A DNA stretch of 64,000 nucleotides, taken from positions 109,274 to 173,273 of the forward strand of contig NZ_OGVE01000004.1 of NCBI RefSeq assembly GCF_900258485.1. Direction: 5' to 3'. Each line of letters opens with the position of its first letter. The stretch's first letter is position 1. Positions 46,319-55,378 of the stretch are shown here, in pieces. The notes below the pieces were generated by a model. That model made no database searches and was not told the DNA's origin. It was given only the letters and a program-made list of their open reading frames with translations. Both the position numbers and the translations under genes were made by a program. Origin of the DNA: Helcococcus massiliensis. GTDB taxonomy: Bacteria > Bacillota > Clostridia > Tissierellales > Peptoniphilaceae.

Positions 46319-47374
46319 ATGAAAAAAAGAGTTTATTGGATAATAGCATCTACACTTACTATATTTTTTCTATTTCTTTTTATATTAAAAAATTATTATC
46401 CGTATTTTAGTGGACTAAATACATTTACAACTAGCCTTATAATTATCTTAGCTATAGTTTCCTTATCATTTTTAGCGAGAAATGCCATTGTTAAAGTAGC
46501 AATAAAGCCATTAAATAGCTTTACTGAATATGTTGCCAATAAGGTTTTAGAAAAAGATGTGCCCAGGTCAGTAGAGGATAGGCAAAAGCTTGAAGTTTAT
46601 GACCTGCTTAGAAACTATGGCTATAGTGCAGATGAAATCAAGTTGGCAATGAAAAAATTATCAGAAAAAACAGAGCTTAGAAAAGATTTCACTGCTAATG
46701 TGAGTCATGAGTTAAAAAGTCCGCTTACTTCCATAAATGGCTATGCAGAACTTATAGCTTCAGGAATGGTCCAAGATGACCAGGTAGAAGTCTTTGCAGG
46801 GAGGATTTTGAAAGAGGGAAATAGGTTGTTAGAACTTATCGACCAAACCATCCAACTTTCAAAAATGGATAGCAATCAAATAAAAGCCGAGAGTTTTATA
46901 AATTTTGACCTAGGTGAATTGATATCTGAAGTTATAGATTCAGTGGATCATTATGTTGATAAAAAAGATTTCACTATAATATATAACTATAAAAAAATAG
47001 ATTTCTATGGTCATGAAAGACTTATCTATGATTTGATTAGGAATTTAGTGTCAAATGCTATTAAATATTCATCAGATGAAAATCCGGAATTAAGAATTAA
47101 CACTTACACAAAGGACGATGAAATTTACCTTGTATTTAAAGATAATGGTATAGGTATTTCAGAAGAAGACCAAGAAAGAATATTTGAAAGATTTTATGTC
47201 GCTGATAAGTCAAGAGGAAACAAGACTGGCACAGGGCTAGGTCTTTCAATTGTAAAAAATGTGGTAAACCTACATGATGGAAGGATTTTGTTAACCAGTG
47301 AATTGGGTAAAGGATCAGAATTTACCTTAATATTTCCCGAATACAAAAGCAATTCTCCTCTTGATAAAGAATAA
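46319..47374 (+). CDS. phoR: Sensor histidine kinase, probably PhoR
   Basis: Partner kinase of the preceding regulator, which it follows after 1 bp. The 351 residues have two membrane helices (about 7-25 and 36-56) with only a short external loop, so it has no real outside sensor domain. A short linker follows with no PAS domain that I can see. The catalytic part is complete: H box NVSHELKSPLTSINGY, N box IRNLVSNAIKYSS, G1 DNGIGIS, F box and G2 TGTGLGLSIV. Signal input probably comes from Pst/PhoU within the membrane or cytoplasm. Confidence 0.88.
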   Translation: MKKRVYWIIASTLTIFFLFLFILKNYYPYFSGLNTFTTSLIIILAIVSLSFLARNAIVKVAIKPLNSFTEYVANKVLEKDVPRSVEDRQKLEVYDLLRNYGYSADEIKLAMKKLSEKTELRKDFTANVSHELKSPLTSINGYAELIASGMVQDDQVEVFAGRILKEGNRLLELIDQTIQLSKMDSNQIKAESFINFDLGELISEVIDSVDHYVDKKDFTIIYNYKKIDFYGHERLIYDLIRNLVSNAIKYSSDENPELRINTYTKDDEIYLVFKDNGIGISEEDQERIFERFYVADKSRGNKTGTGLGLSIVKNVVNLHDGRILLTSELGKGSEFTLIFPEYKSNSPLDKE

Positions 47375-47506
47375 TAAATTGGATTAGACTAAAGTTTACA
47401 CAGCAAAAATTTGTGAAAAACTAGGCAAAGTTAATTAATATATGTTAAAATAGATACAATGAAAGTTTATTTTTTATCATATAAAATTTAGAATAAGGAG
47501 GAGCCA

Positions 47507-48133
47507 ATGAAAAATAAAGTCTCCCCTGCAGTTGTTAGAAGACTACCAAAATATTTCTATTATTTACAAACTTTAGAAAAAGATGGTGTAGAAAAGATTT
47601 CGTCAAAGCAATTGAGTGAAATTACAGGTTTTACAGCTTCACAGATTAGACAAGATTTAAATCATTTTGGCGGTTTTGGACAACAAGGGTATGGTTATAG
47701 AGTTAGTGAATTAAAAAACTCTATATATGAAATAATTGGATTAAACAATTCATTCAATGTAGTTATCGTTGGTTACGGTAGAATAGGTCAGGCCTTATAT
47801 AACTATTCAGGTTTTGAAACAAATGAATTTAACATAATCGGAGTATTTGACTTAAAAGAAAAAGACATTGACGGCGTTAAGGTAAAAAGCGTTGATAAAC
47901 TTGAAGATTTCCTTGAAAGTAATGAAGTTGATATCCTAGTCTTGACAGTTCCAAAAGAAGCTGCTCAAGACGTGGTAGATATGGTTGAAGGAAAAAATAT
48001 TAAAGGAATTTGGAATTTTGTACCGCAAAGTTTAGATATTAAATCTAATATTCCAATTGAAAATATTCAAATAAGTGATTCCTTATATACCTTGATTTAC
48101 TATATGGGAAACCCAGACCAATACGAAGGATAA
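47507..48133 (+). CDS. rex: Redox-sensing transcriptional repressor Rex
   Basis: Senses the NADH/NAD+ ratio and represses fermentation and respiration genes. The 208 residues begin with the winged-helix domain (SPAVVRRLPKYFYYLQTL, TGFTASQIRQDLNHFGGFGQQGYGY), then a Rossmann domain with VIVGYGRIGQALYNY, and the C-terminal swapped helix with YTLIYYMGNP. AAGGAGG precedes the ATG. No convincing Rex operator is seen upstream. A terminator follows. Confidence 0.96.
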   Translation: MKNKVSPAVVRRLPKYFYYLQTLEKDGVEKISSKQLSEITGFTASQIRQDLNHFGGFGQQGYGYRVSELKNSIYEIIGLNNSFNVVIVGYGRIGQALYNYSGFETNEFNIIGVFDLKEKDIDGVKVKSVDKLEDFLESNEVDILVLTVPKEAAQDVVDMVEGKNIKGIWNFVPQSLDIKSNIPIENIQISDSLYTLIYYMGNPDQYEG

Positions 48134-48137
48134 GAAT

Positions 48138-48173
48138 AAGAGAGTGCTGTTTATAGACTGCACTCTTTTTGCT
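48138..48173 (+). terminator. Terminator after rex
   Basis: 10-bp stem 48138-48147 with 48160-48169 (one G-T pair), 12-base loop, T tract. Confidence 0.75.
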
Positions 48174-48203
48174 TTTAAATGTTATAATATCAAAGAGGTA
48201 TTT

Positions 48204-50141
48204 ATGGCAGAAATTACAGTTAGTAAACTAGGAAAGTCCTTTGGGGCTAATGAAATCTTTTCAGATGTAAGTTTTCACATTGATAAAAATGATAAAGTTG
48301 GTATAGTCGGTCCAAATGGAGCGGGTAAAACCAGCTTATTTAACATGCTTTCTGAAAAAGATGATGACTACCAAGGGAATATTTACATAAAAAATGGCTT
48401 AAAAATAGGTTATATGCTTCAAAATATCAGTCTTTCAAGTAGCAAAACTATATTTGAAGAAATGCTAGAAGTTTTTTCATATATCCATGATTTAGAAAAA
48501 GAGTTAAAAGACTTGGAAGAAAAACTAAATGACCATAGTGACCTAGAAAATTTAGAGGCTAATACAATTAAATATACTGAAAAACTTGACAAGTATACTG
48601 ATCTTGGGGGTCAATATTTTGAAAACAAAATAGAATCAGTCCTAGTTGGAATGGGTTTTTCTAAGGATAGGTTTGATGACAAAATAGACCACTTGTCTGG
48701 TGGAGAGAAATCAAGAATTGAATTAGCTAAATTATTAATTTCAGATGCTGATGTCTTATTGTTGGACGAGCCTACCAACCATTTAGATCTAAGTACTATA
48801 AGTTTTGTTGAGAACTTTATAAAAGAATCAAAAAAAATAGTGGTGTTCATATCTCATGATAGGTATTTTTTAGACCAGGTAGCCAAGAAAATATTTTTAT
48901 TAGAAAATGGTAGCTTGAAGGTCTACAATACCAATTACACAAACTTCATTGAGAGAAGAAAAAAAGAAATTGAAATAGAAAAAAGACAATATGAAAACCA
49001 GCAAAGAGAGATAGAAAGGCAAGAGGAAATTATACAAAGGTTTGCCAGCCAGGGTGGATCCTTGAGAAAAAGAGGAATCGCCCAATCAAGGTCAAGACAA
49101 AAGCTTTTAGATAAGATGAAAGTCCTTAAAAAGCCTGACAATTATGATGAGACCATGGCCTTAGAATTTCATCCCAAAATGGTATCAGGAGAAGATGTCT
49201 TAGAAATTAGAAATATAAGCAAGGCTTTTGGAAGTAATTCCTTGTATGAGGATATTTCATTCAGTATTTACAGGGGTGAAAAAGTTGGTCTTATAGGTGC
49301 CAATGGATCTGGTAAAACCAGCTTATTTAGAATGGTCTTAAATAAGGAAAGACCAGACTCAGGACAAATTGACCTTGGAGTAAGTGTTTATCCCGAATAC
49401 TTTGACCAGGAGCAAAAAAACTTGGACCTTGATAAAACTATTTTGGATGAGGTCTGGGATAAGTATCCATATTTAACCCACTATGACCTCAGGTCTTATT
49501 TGGCTAGATTTTTATTTATAGGTGATGATATATTCAAGATTATAGAAGATTTAAGTGGGGGAGAAAGATCAAGAATAAGCCTTTTAGAGCTTATGCTTTC
49601 TGATGCAAACTTCTTGCTAATGGACGAACCGACCAATCACCTGGATATTGATTCTAAAGAAGTTTTAGAAGATGCTTTAAACAATTATGAGGCAACAGCT
49701 TTTATAATCAGCCACGACAGGTACTTTTTGAATAAGGTATGCAACAAAATAATTGAAATAAAGGATAAACAAGTTCATATCTATAACGGAAACTACGATT
49801 ATTACTTAAGTAAACAAGAACCGGAAATTGCTAAAGTGGATGAAGAAATCAATAAGACTCAGAAAAGAAAGTCCATGAAACAGGAAAGAGAAGAACAAAA
49901 AATCCTTAGAAATATTAGAAATAAAATAAAAAGAGCTGAAAAAAGGATTGATGAAATTGACCAAGAAGTTGAAACTATAAACCTAGACTTAGTTAAACCT
50001 GAAGTTTATGAAGATTTTGCTAAAGCTGATGAACTAAGCTCTAAAATTAATGATTTAAACCAAGAAAAAGAAGACCTAAGCTTAGAATGGCTTGAATTAA
50101 ACGAAGAGTTGGAAGAAAAGGAGAAAGAATATGAAAAATAA
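48204..50141 (+). CDS. ABC-F family ATPase (Uup/YdiF-like)
   Basis: Cytosolic protein with two ABC domains and no membrane part. ABC-F proteins act on the ribosome, either easing stalled translation or giving drug resistance. Domain 1 has GPNGAGKTS, LSGGEKSRIELAKLL and LLLDEPTNHLDL. A charged helical linker (about 235-315, the P-site tRNA arm) follows. Domain 2 has GANGSGKTS, LSGGERSRISLLELM and LLMDEPTNHLDI. A C-terminal coiled coil (about 530-645) suggests the Uup/YdiF group. A frame extending back to GTG 48144 lies within the rex terminator; AGAGGT before ATG 48204 decides the start. TATAAT at 48183-48188 may be the -10. Confidence 0.92.
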   Translation: MAEITVSKLGKSFGANEIFSDVSFHIDKNDKVGIVGPNGAGKTSLFNMLSEKDDDYQGNIYIKNGLKIGYMLQNISLSSSKTIFEEMLEVFSYIHDLEKELKDLEEKLNDHSDLENLEANTIKYTEKLDKYTDLGGQYFENKIESVLVGMGFSKDRFDDKIDHLSGGEKSRIELAKLLISDADVLLLDEPTNHLDLSTISFVENFIKESKKIVVFISHDRYFLDQVAKKIFLLENGSLKVYNTNYTNFIERRKKEIEIEKRQYENQQREIERQEEIIQRFASQGGSLRKRGIAQSRSRQKLLDKMKVLKKPDNYDETMALEFHPKMVSGEDVLEIRNISKAFGSNSLYEDISFSIYRGEKVGLIGANGSGKTSLFRMVLNKERPDSGQIDLGVSVYPEYFDQEQKNLDLDKTILDEVWDKYPYLTHYDLRSYLARFLFIGDDIFKIIEDLSGGERSRISLLELMLSDANFLLMDEPTNHLDIDSKEVLEDALNNYEATAFIISHDRYFLNKVCNKIIEIKDKQVHIYNGNYDYYLSKQEPEIAKVDEEINKTQKRKSMKQEREEQKILRNIRNKIKRAEKRIDEIDQEVETINLDLVKPEVYEDFAKADELSSKINDLNQEKEDLSLEWLELNEELEEKEKEYEK

Positions 50142-51138
50142 AATAAAATACTTGGCAGTACTATTAAGTCTTTCTCTTTTATTGACAGCTTGCAGTTTTG
50201 GAGATAAGGCAAGTCACAAGATAGGTGTGCTTTCTGATAACAGGATTGACAATGATCCAAGGATTGGACAAATCAGTCAAAGTATTGAAGCTTTGGGGGA
50301 TTCTTATTCTTATACAACTCATAAGGGGAACAAGGACAGGGATTATATGTCCATAATTGAAAGACTTATAAAAAAAGACTATAGGACAATCATCGGTAGC
50401 TCATTCATCCACAATACAGCTTTTGAAAATATGGCCGACCAAAATGAACAAGTAAACTTTATAGTCTTGGATAGTGTCATAGATCCAGAAAGAGAAAATC
50501 TATTATCAGTAAGATTTAAAAGTGAAGAAGCTGCCTTTATAGCAGGTTATGCAGCTGGATTAAAAACTAAGTCCAATATGGTCGGTTTTATTGGGGTAAA
50601 ATCTGATCTACTTAATGATTACCATGAATATGGTTTTAAGAGTGGTATCCTAGCTGCGGCTGAAGAATTAAATAAGCAAATAGCCTTGAAAACAGAATAC
50701 CTTGAAAAATATTCAGATTTTAGTCAAGGACAAGCTAAGGCTAAAGACTTATATGAAATTGGCATAGATATTATCTACCATACTGGAGGCGAAAGCGGTC
50801 TTGGGGTAGATGAAGCAGCTGAAGATATGTCTAGGTTTTCTATAAGCTATGGATTAAATGAAACCAGCAAGGATAGTCCTCATATCATGATGTCGATAAG
50901 CCCAGATTATAAAATGTCTACAGACCAAGCCCTAAGAGATGTTACAAATAAAGATGCAAAAAGAAAAGCGGCATATGGATTTGCTGAAAATTCACTAAGC
51001 TTGAATCCTTACATTGAAGAAAGTTATCTAGACCAAGAGACTTATAACAAGATATTATCTAAGATAGAAGAAATCAAAGCTGGTAAGGCGAAGATAGCTT
51101 TTAATGAGGAGTCTTATAAGAACTTGTTGGAAAAATAA
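50131..51138 (+). CDS. BMP-family (PnrA/BmpA-like) nucleoside-binding lipoprotein
   Basis: Secreted solute-binding lipoprotein, 335 residues: signal peptide with lipobox LTAC (Cys21), then a periplasmic-binding fold of the basic membrane protein family. Family features are KIGVLSDNRIDNDPRIGQIS, SEEAAFIAGYAAGLKTKSNMVGFIG, YEFGFKSGILAAAEEL-like YGFKSGI, and DIIYHTGGESGLGVDEAA. PnrA relatives bind purine nucleosides. Its start overlaps the ABC-F gene by 11 bp. Ribokinase follows closely, which fits nucleoside use. Permease and ATPase genes are not in the window. Confidence 0.82.
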   Translation: MKNKIKYLAVLLSLSLLLTACSFGDKASHKIGVLSDNRIDNDPRIGQISQSIEALGDSYSYTTHKGNKDRDYMSIIERLIKKDYRTIIGSSFIHNTAFENMADQNEQVNFIVLDSVIDPERENLLSVRFKSEEAAFIAGYAAGLKTKSNMVGFIGVKSDLLNDYHEYGFKSGILAAAEELNKQIALKTEYLEKYSDFSQGQAKAKDLYEIGIDIIYHTGGESGLGVDEAAEDMSRFSISYGLNETSKDSPHIMMSISPDYKMSTDQALRDVTNKDAKRKAAYGFAENSLSLNPYIEESYLDQETYNKILSKIEEIKAGKAKIAFNEESYKNLLEK

Positions 51139-51148
51139 AGGAAGCAAA

Positions 51149-52060
51149 ATGAAAAAAATATTAGTCATTGGAAGTATCAACAAAGATATTTCTCTTTATG
51201 TCAAAAACCTACCTTCCTTGGGAGAAACAATTCTAGCCAACAATATGAAAGAAAGTTTTGGTGGCAAGGGTGCCAACCAAGCTATGACTATAGCTAAAAT
51301 GAATGGTGATGTTAGTTTTGCAGGTGCGGTTGGTGATGACCTTGTAGGAGAAGAAATAATCAGTTTTATGAAAAAAGAGGGGGTAGATACCTCTGCGATT
51401 AAAAGGTCAAAGCTTCCTACAGGTACTGCCTTGATTACGGTTGATGAAAATTCTGACAACAATATAATTGTTTATCCAGGAGCGAATTACAGTATTACAA
51501 AAGAAGATATTGATGACATAGATAACTTAATAGATGAATCTGACTTTATACTAATGCAGTTTGAAATCACTATGGAAACTATTGAATATGTAATAGAAAA
51601 AGCTAGTGAAAAAGGAAAATATATAATATTAAACCCCGCTCCATACAGTCAAGATTTCAACAAAGAATTCTTGAAAAAAGTAGACTTATTTATCCCGAAC
51701 GAAACAGAATTTTTGGAACTTATGGGTAAAGATACTAAAGATAACCATGATATTGACTGGTTCAAAATGGAAGCAAAAGAGTTTTATGATAAATATAGGA
51801 CCGACCTTATAATCACATTAGGAAGTCTAGGATCCTTATATTATGGAGAAAATGAAAGCTTTTTAGTTGAAGCTAATAAGGTAAAAGCGGTAGACTCAAC
51901 AGCTGCGGGGGATAGCTATATAGGTAGTTTAGTATATTCCTTGTCTATAGATAAATCTTTACAGGATTCAATGAAGTTTGCGTCTAAGGTCGCAGCTATC
52001 ACCATATCCAGAAAAGGAGCTATGGAAGCCATACCTTATATTGATGAAATAGAAGAATAG
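51149..52060 (+). CDS. rbsK: Ribokinase (PfkB family)
   Basis: Phosphorylates ribose (or a similar pentose) to the 5-phosphate. From the ATG at 51149 it has 303 residues: the start ILVIGSINKDISLYV, the PfkB signature 1 region GGKGANQAMTIAKMNGDV, and signature 2 VDSTAAGDSYIGSLVYSL with the catalytic aspartate. ILNPAPYSQ and LFIPNETEF are typical of ribokinases. A longer frame from 51104 lies inside the lipoprotein gene and lacks a good SD. GGAAG before 51149 decides the start. It is co-transcribed with the BMP gene. Confidence 0.9.
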   Translation: MKKILVIGSINKDISLYVKNLPSLGETILANNMKESFGGKGANQAMTIAKMNGDVSFAGAVGDDLVGEEIISFMKKEGVDTSAIKRSKLPTGTALITVDENSDNNIIVYPGANYSITKEDIDDIDNLIDESDFILMQFEITMETIEYVIEKASEKGKYIILNPAPYSQDFNKEFLKKVDLFIPNETEFLELMGKDTKDNHDIDWFKMEAKEFYDKYRTDLIITLGSLGSLYYGENESFLVEANKVKAVDSTAAGDSYIGSLVYSLSIDKSLQDSMKFASKVAAITISRKGAMEAIPYIDEIEE

Positions 52061-52070
52061 AAAATAATTT

Positions 52071-52115
52071 AAGCGGAATGTAATCTATGCTAGAGATTAT
52101 ATTCCGCTTATTTCT
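52071..52115. terminator. Bidirectional terminator after ribokinase
   Basis: 16-bp stem 52071-52086 with 52094-52109 (one G-T pair) and a seven-base loop. It serves the convergent small lipoprotein gene as well. Confidence 0.85.
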
Positions 52116-52512
52116 ATTTAATCTCAAATATAGGCCTAAAGTTTCTTGGGAAGCCTTCTGAGTTGTTAAGTTTTTTCATTTCAAAATCTTCAAGTTTTCT
52201 ATTATATTTATATTGTTCCTTGGCTTTCATCTTATCAATTTTGAAGTTTAATATATCTTCTTCCTTACCGGTATCTTTTCTTTTAGCCTTCATAGTGACA
52301 TAAACATCTTTCTTTTCAAATTGGGTCATATTTTGAACTATAAAATTGACATAATGATTTTTGTCTGATGGTTCATCCTCACCTTCTTGAGGCTTTGTAG
52401 CTAAGCTAAATTTATAATGAATAACAAAGTCTTTTAGTGAATTTTTCTGCGGTGTACAAGCTACAAGAAAAATTGCTAATAAAAGTAAAAATAGGTATAA
52501 TTTCTTTTTCAT
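52114..52512 (-). CDS. Small lipoprotein of unknown function
   Basis: 132 residues: signal peptide with lipobox LVAC (Cys19), then a single small beta-rich domain (YKFSLATKPQEG, HYVNFIVQNMTQFEKKDVYVTMKAKRKD). The pattern looks like an immunoglobulin-type or FxLYD-like domain, but I do not recognise a family. AGGAGG precedes the start on the minus strand. It is monocistronic, between the ribokinase terminator and the deoC upstream region. Confidence 0.75.
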   Translation of the reverse strand: MKKKLYLFLLLLAIFLVACTPQKNSLKDFVIHYKFSLATKPQEGEDEPSDKNHYVNFIVQNMTQFEKKDVYVTMKAKRKDTGKEEDILNFKIDKMKAKEQYKYNRKLEDFEMKKLNNSEGFPRNFRPIFEIK

Positions 52513-52710
52513 TTAGACCTCCTATAAAATGAATAATTATCCTTTCTATAAGTATAATAGAAAATAATTATTCAGGTTTACATTCCTGTCTTACAATAAC
52601 AATAATCAATATAATGTTGTTATATATATATAAGCATATTCTATATCATTTGTCAATAAAAGATGGCATAATATACATTTTTTAGAATTATAAAACAAAG
52701 ATGTAAATGA

Positions 52711-52725
52711 ATTGATAATATCAAT
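52711..52725. promoter_or_regulatory. 15-bp palindrome, candidate operator of the deo operon
   Basis: Perfect palindrome ATTGATA-A-TATCAAT, 33 bp upstream of the proposed -35 of deoC, inside the arms of the ATCATTTGT/ACAAATGAT inverted repeat. It is the size of a dimeric repressor site; the regulator is unknown. Confidence 0.4.
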
Positions 52726-52757
52726 CAAAAAACAAATGATAAACCTTTTCAAAAATT

Positions 52758-52787
52758 TTGCTTAATCCTTCTTTATTGTGGTATATT
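52758..52787 (+). promoter_or_regulatory. Possible promoter of deoC-cdd-pdp
   Basis: TTGCTT (52758-52763), 18-bp spacer, TATATT (52782-52787), about 57 bases before the ATG. Confidence 0.45.
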
Positions 52788-52843
52788 TACTATATAAGAT
52801 AATAATTTTAAATTGGGATATTATCCCCAAGAAAGGAAAAGAA

Positions 52844-53500
52844 ATGGACATTAAAAAAATATTATCATACGCAGACCATACACAATTAGCTCAAACAGCT
52901 ACATGGGAAGATATAAAAAGATTAATAGATGAAGCTGCAGAGGCTAAAACTGCTTCAGTATGTATACCTGCTTCATATGTAAAAAGAGCAAAAGAATATG
53001 CTGGAGATAGGGTAGCAATTTGTACAGTAATCGGTTTCCCAAATGGTTATTCAACAAAAGAAGTAAAAGTATTTGAAACAGAAGATGCTGTTAAAAATGG
53101 TGCAGATGAAATCGACATGGTTATAAATATAAACGAATTGAAAAATAAAAACTATGACTATGTTTTAGAAGAAATGAAAGAAATCAAAAAAGCATGTGGA
53201 GATAAAATCTTAAAGGTAATCATTGAAACAGCTTTATTGACAGAAGAAGAAAAAATTAAAATGTGTGAATTAGTTTCTGAATCAGGAGCTGAATTCATTA
53301 AGACATCAACAGGATTTGCTTCAGGCGGAGCAACATTTGAAGATGTTAAACTATTTGCAGACCACGTAGCAGACCATGTAGAAATTAAAGCTGCTGGTGG
53401 TATCTCAAGCTTAGATGATGCACAAAAATTTATTGATTTAGGAGCAACAAGATTAGGAACATCAAGACTTATTAACCTTGCAAAGGAAGCTGAAAAATAA
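52844..53500 (+). CDS. deoC: Deoxyribose-phosphate aldolase
   Basis: Splits 2-deoxyribose-5-P into glyceraldehyde-3-P and acetaldehyde, the last step of deoxynucleoside breakdown. From the ATG at 52844 it has 218 residues: [35 protein letters not shown], the Schiff-base lysine in [17 protein letters not shown], and the second lysine in [12 protein letters not shown] frame reaching back to 52778 is upstream leader; AAAGGAAAAG before 52844 supports the shorter start. It is first of the deoC-cdd-pdp operon. Confidence 0.96.
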   Translation: MDIKKILSYADHTQLAQTATWEDIKRLIDEAAEAKTASVCIPASYVKRAKEYAGDRVAICTVIGFPNGYSTKEVKVFETEDAVKNGADEIDMVININELKNKNYDYVLEEMKEIKKACGDKILKVIIETALLTEEEKIKMCELVSESGAEFIKTSTGFASGGATFEDVKLFADHVADHVEIKAAGGISSLDDAQKFIDLGATRLGTSRLINLAKEAEK

Positions 53501-53512
53501 AAGGAGTCTTAA

Positions 53513-53923
53513 ATGATTAAAGAAGATATTAGCTTGGCCTTGGATTATTTGAAAAATTCTAGCCCGATATATTCAGATTTCAGTGTAGCATCTGTCCTTA
53601 CAGATGTAGATGGTAATAAATTTGTTGGTGTAAATGTAGAACTTCCTTCACTTACCAATGGTATATGTGCAGAAAGAAATGCTTTGTATCATGCAATTGC
53701 TGAAGGTTCAAAAAAATATAAAAGGATTGTTGTAGTAGGTGGACTTCATGGAGAAGTTACTCAGTTAACTCCGCCATGTTGTGTATGTAGACAAGCTCTT
53801 ATGGACACTTGCGATCCAGAAACTTTTGAAATAGTAGTTGCGATAAATGAGGAAGATTATAAGGTATTTAAACTAAAAGACCTAGTTCCAATGGGATTTG
53901 GTCCGGATAGATTAGAGGATTAG
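53513..53923 (+). CDS. cdd: Cytidine deaminase
   Basis: Deaminates cytidine and deoxycytidine to uridine and deoxyuridine. The 136-residue protein is the small tetrameric type with three zinc cysteines: the catalytic CAERNAL and PPCCVCRQ. VNVELPSLTNGI is the substrate-side segment. AAGGAG precedes the ATG, 12 bp after deoC. Its product is the substrate of the phosphorylase next door. Confidence 0.96.
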   Translation: MIKEDISLALDYLKNSSPIYSDFSVASVLTDVDGNKFVGVNVELPSLTNGICAERNALYHAIAEGSKKYKRIVVVGGLHGEVTQLTPPCCVCRQALMDTCDPETFEIVVAINEEDYKVFKLKDLVPMGFGPDRLED

Positions 53924-53926
53924 AAA

Positions 53927-55252
53927 ATGAGAATGATAGATATTATAGACAAAAAAAAGAGAGGACTTGAATTAAGCAAGGAAGAACTTGAATTTTTTGT
54001 TAATGGCTATATAAAAGATGAAATTCCTGATTATCAAGTATCAGCTTTATTGATGGCTATATACTTTAATGGAATGACAGAAAAAGAAACAACACAATTC
54101 ACTTTACTAGTAAGAGATAGTGGAGATGTAGTTGACTTATCAAAAATTGAAGGTATCAAGGTAGACAAGCATTCTACAGGTGGGGTAGGTGATAAAACAA
54201 CTTTGGTTTTAACTCCAATAGTAGCTGCTTTGGGAGCAAAGGTTGCAAAAATGTCAGGTAGGGGCCTAGGTCATACTGGTGGTACAGTAGACAAGATGGA
54301 ATCAATACCTGGTATGGAAACATCCTTAGAAACCCAAAAATTCATAGACCAAGTAAATGAAATTGGTATATCAGTTATTGGACAAACAGGTAACTTGGCT
54401 CCAGCAGACAAAAAATTGTATGCTTTAAGAGATGTTACATCTACTGTAAACTCAATACCACTTATAGCTTGCTCAATCATGTCTAAAAAACTTGCAGCCG
54501 GTTCTGATGCTATAGTACTAGATGTTAAGACAGGTTCTGGTGCCTTTATGAAGACCTTAGATGATGCCATTGAATTAGCAACAGAAATGGTTTCCATAGG
54601 TGAAAATGCTGGAAAATCTACAATTGCCTTGATAACAGAAATGGACATACCTCTAGGACATAATATTGGTAATATTTTAGAAGTTGAAGAAGCTGTTGAA
54701 ACACTTAAAGGCCATGGACCAAAAGACTTAGAAGAAGTTTCATTAGAATTAGCAGCAAACCTAGTTTTTATGGCGAAAATTGCTAAAGATATAGATGAGG
54801 CTAGAAAAATGGTTAAAGGTGCCATAGCAGACGGTTCAGCCTACAATAAGTTCTTAGAATTTGTTGAAGCCCAAGGTGGAGACAAGTCATATATTGAAGA
54901 CTTTGATAAGTTTGACAAGGCTGCAATTCACCATGAGGTAAAGGTAGACAGAGATGGCTATGTTTATGAAATGGATACTGAAAAAGTAGGCAATGCTTCA
55001 GTAATCCTTGGTGCCGGTAGAGAAACCAAAGATGATGAATTAGATTTTGCAGCAGGTATCAAACTTGTTAAAAAGACAGGCGATGCAATTAAAAAAGGTG
55101 ATACAATAGCTATTCTTTATACAGATGATGAATCTGCAGTAAAATCAGCAGAAGACTTAGTATTAGAAGCTTATAGTCTATCAGATGAAAAACCTGAAAT
55201 GGAACCTCTAGTATTAGCTAGAGTTACAAAAGATGGTGTGACAAAATATTAG
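53927..55252 (+). CDS. pdp: Pyrimidine-nucleoside phosphorylase
   Basis: Phosphorolysis of uridine, deoxyuridine and thymidine to base and (deoxy)ribose-1-P. The 441-residue protein carries the family signature in KHSTGGVGDKTTLVLTPIVA, SGRGLGHTGGT, LYALRDVTSTVNSIP and the Lys/Ser pair near CSIMSKKLAAG. It begins only 3 bp after cdd. Deoxyribose-1-P from this step would need phosphopentomutase (not in the window) before DeoC. A terminator follows. Confidence 0.96.
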   Translation: MRMIDIIDKKKRGLELSKEELEFFVNGYIKDEIPDYQVSALLMAIYFNGMTEKETTQFTLLVRDSGDVVDLSKIEGIKVDKHSTGGVGDKTTLVLTPIVAALGAKVAKMSGRGLGHTGGTVDKMESIPGMETSLETQKFIDQVNEIGISVIGQTGNLAPADKKLYALRDVTSTVNSIPLIACSIMSKKLAAGSDAIVLDVKTGSGAFMKTLDDAIELATEMVSIGENAGKSTIALITEMDIPLGHNIGNILEVEEAVETLKGHGPKDLEEVSLELAANLVFMAKIAKDIDEARKMVKGAIADGSAYNKFLEFVEAQGGDKSYIEDFDKFDKAAIHHEVKVDRDGYVYEMDTEKVGNASVILGAGRETKDDELDFAAGIKLVKKTGDAIKKGDTIAILYTDDESAVKSAEDLVLEAYSLSDEKPEMEPLVLARVTKDGVTKY

Positions 55253-55272
55253 AAAATAGAATATATAAAATG

Positions 55273-55318
55273 TAAATGGAAGAAGAGAATTTAGGAACTT
55301 TTCTTCCATTTATTTTTT
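55273..55318 (+). terminator. Terminator of the deoC-cdd-pdp operon
   Basis: 12-bp stem TAAATGGAAGAA/TTCTTCCATTTA (55273-55284 with 55301-55312), then TTTTTT. Confidence 0.85.
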
Positions 55319-55378
55319 AAAGGTATATAATAGAGTTGTGAATAAATTGTTTAATTAAATACATGGAGGGTGTATGAT

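Larger units (their letters stand above)
52513..52843. other. AT-rich 331-bp intergenic region upstream of deoC
   Basis: No gene seen. It holds several inverted repeats: ATAACAA/TTGTTAT (52596-52602 with 52617-52623), ATCATTTGT/ACAAATGAT (52645-52653 with 52732-52740) and the tight palindrome at 52711-52725. The deoC promoter is at its right end. Confidence 0.6.

Noticed and set aside
47400..47506. Rex operator upstream of rex
   Set aside because: No TTGTTAA-N4-TTAACAA-like palindrome; the TTAATTAATATATGTTAA stretch is only generically AT-rich.
54271..54825. 184-residue antisense frame inside pdp
   Set aside because: It is a shadow of a well-conserved enzyme gene, with no family resemblance and no start signal.
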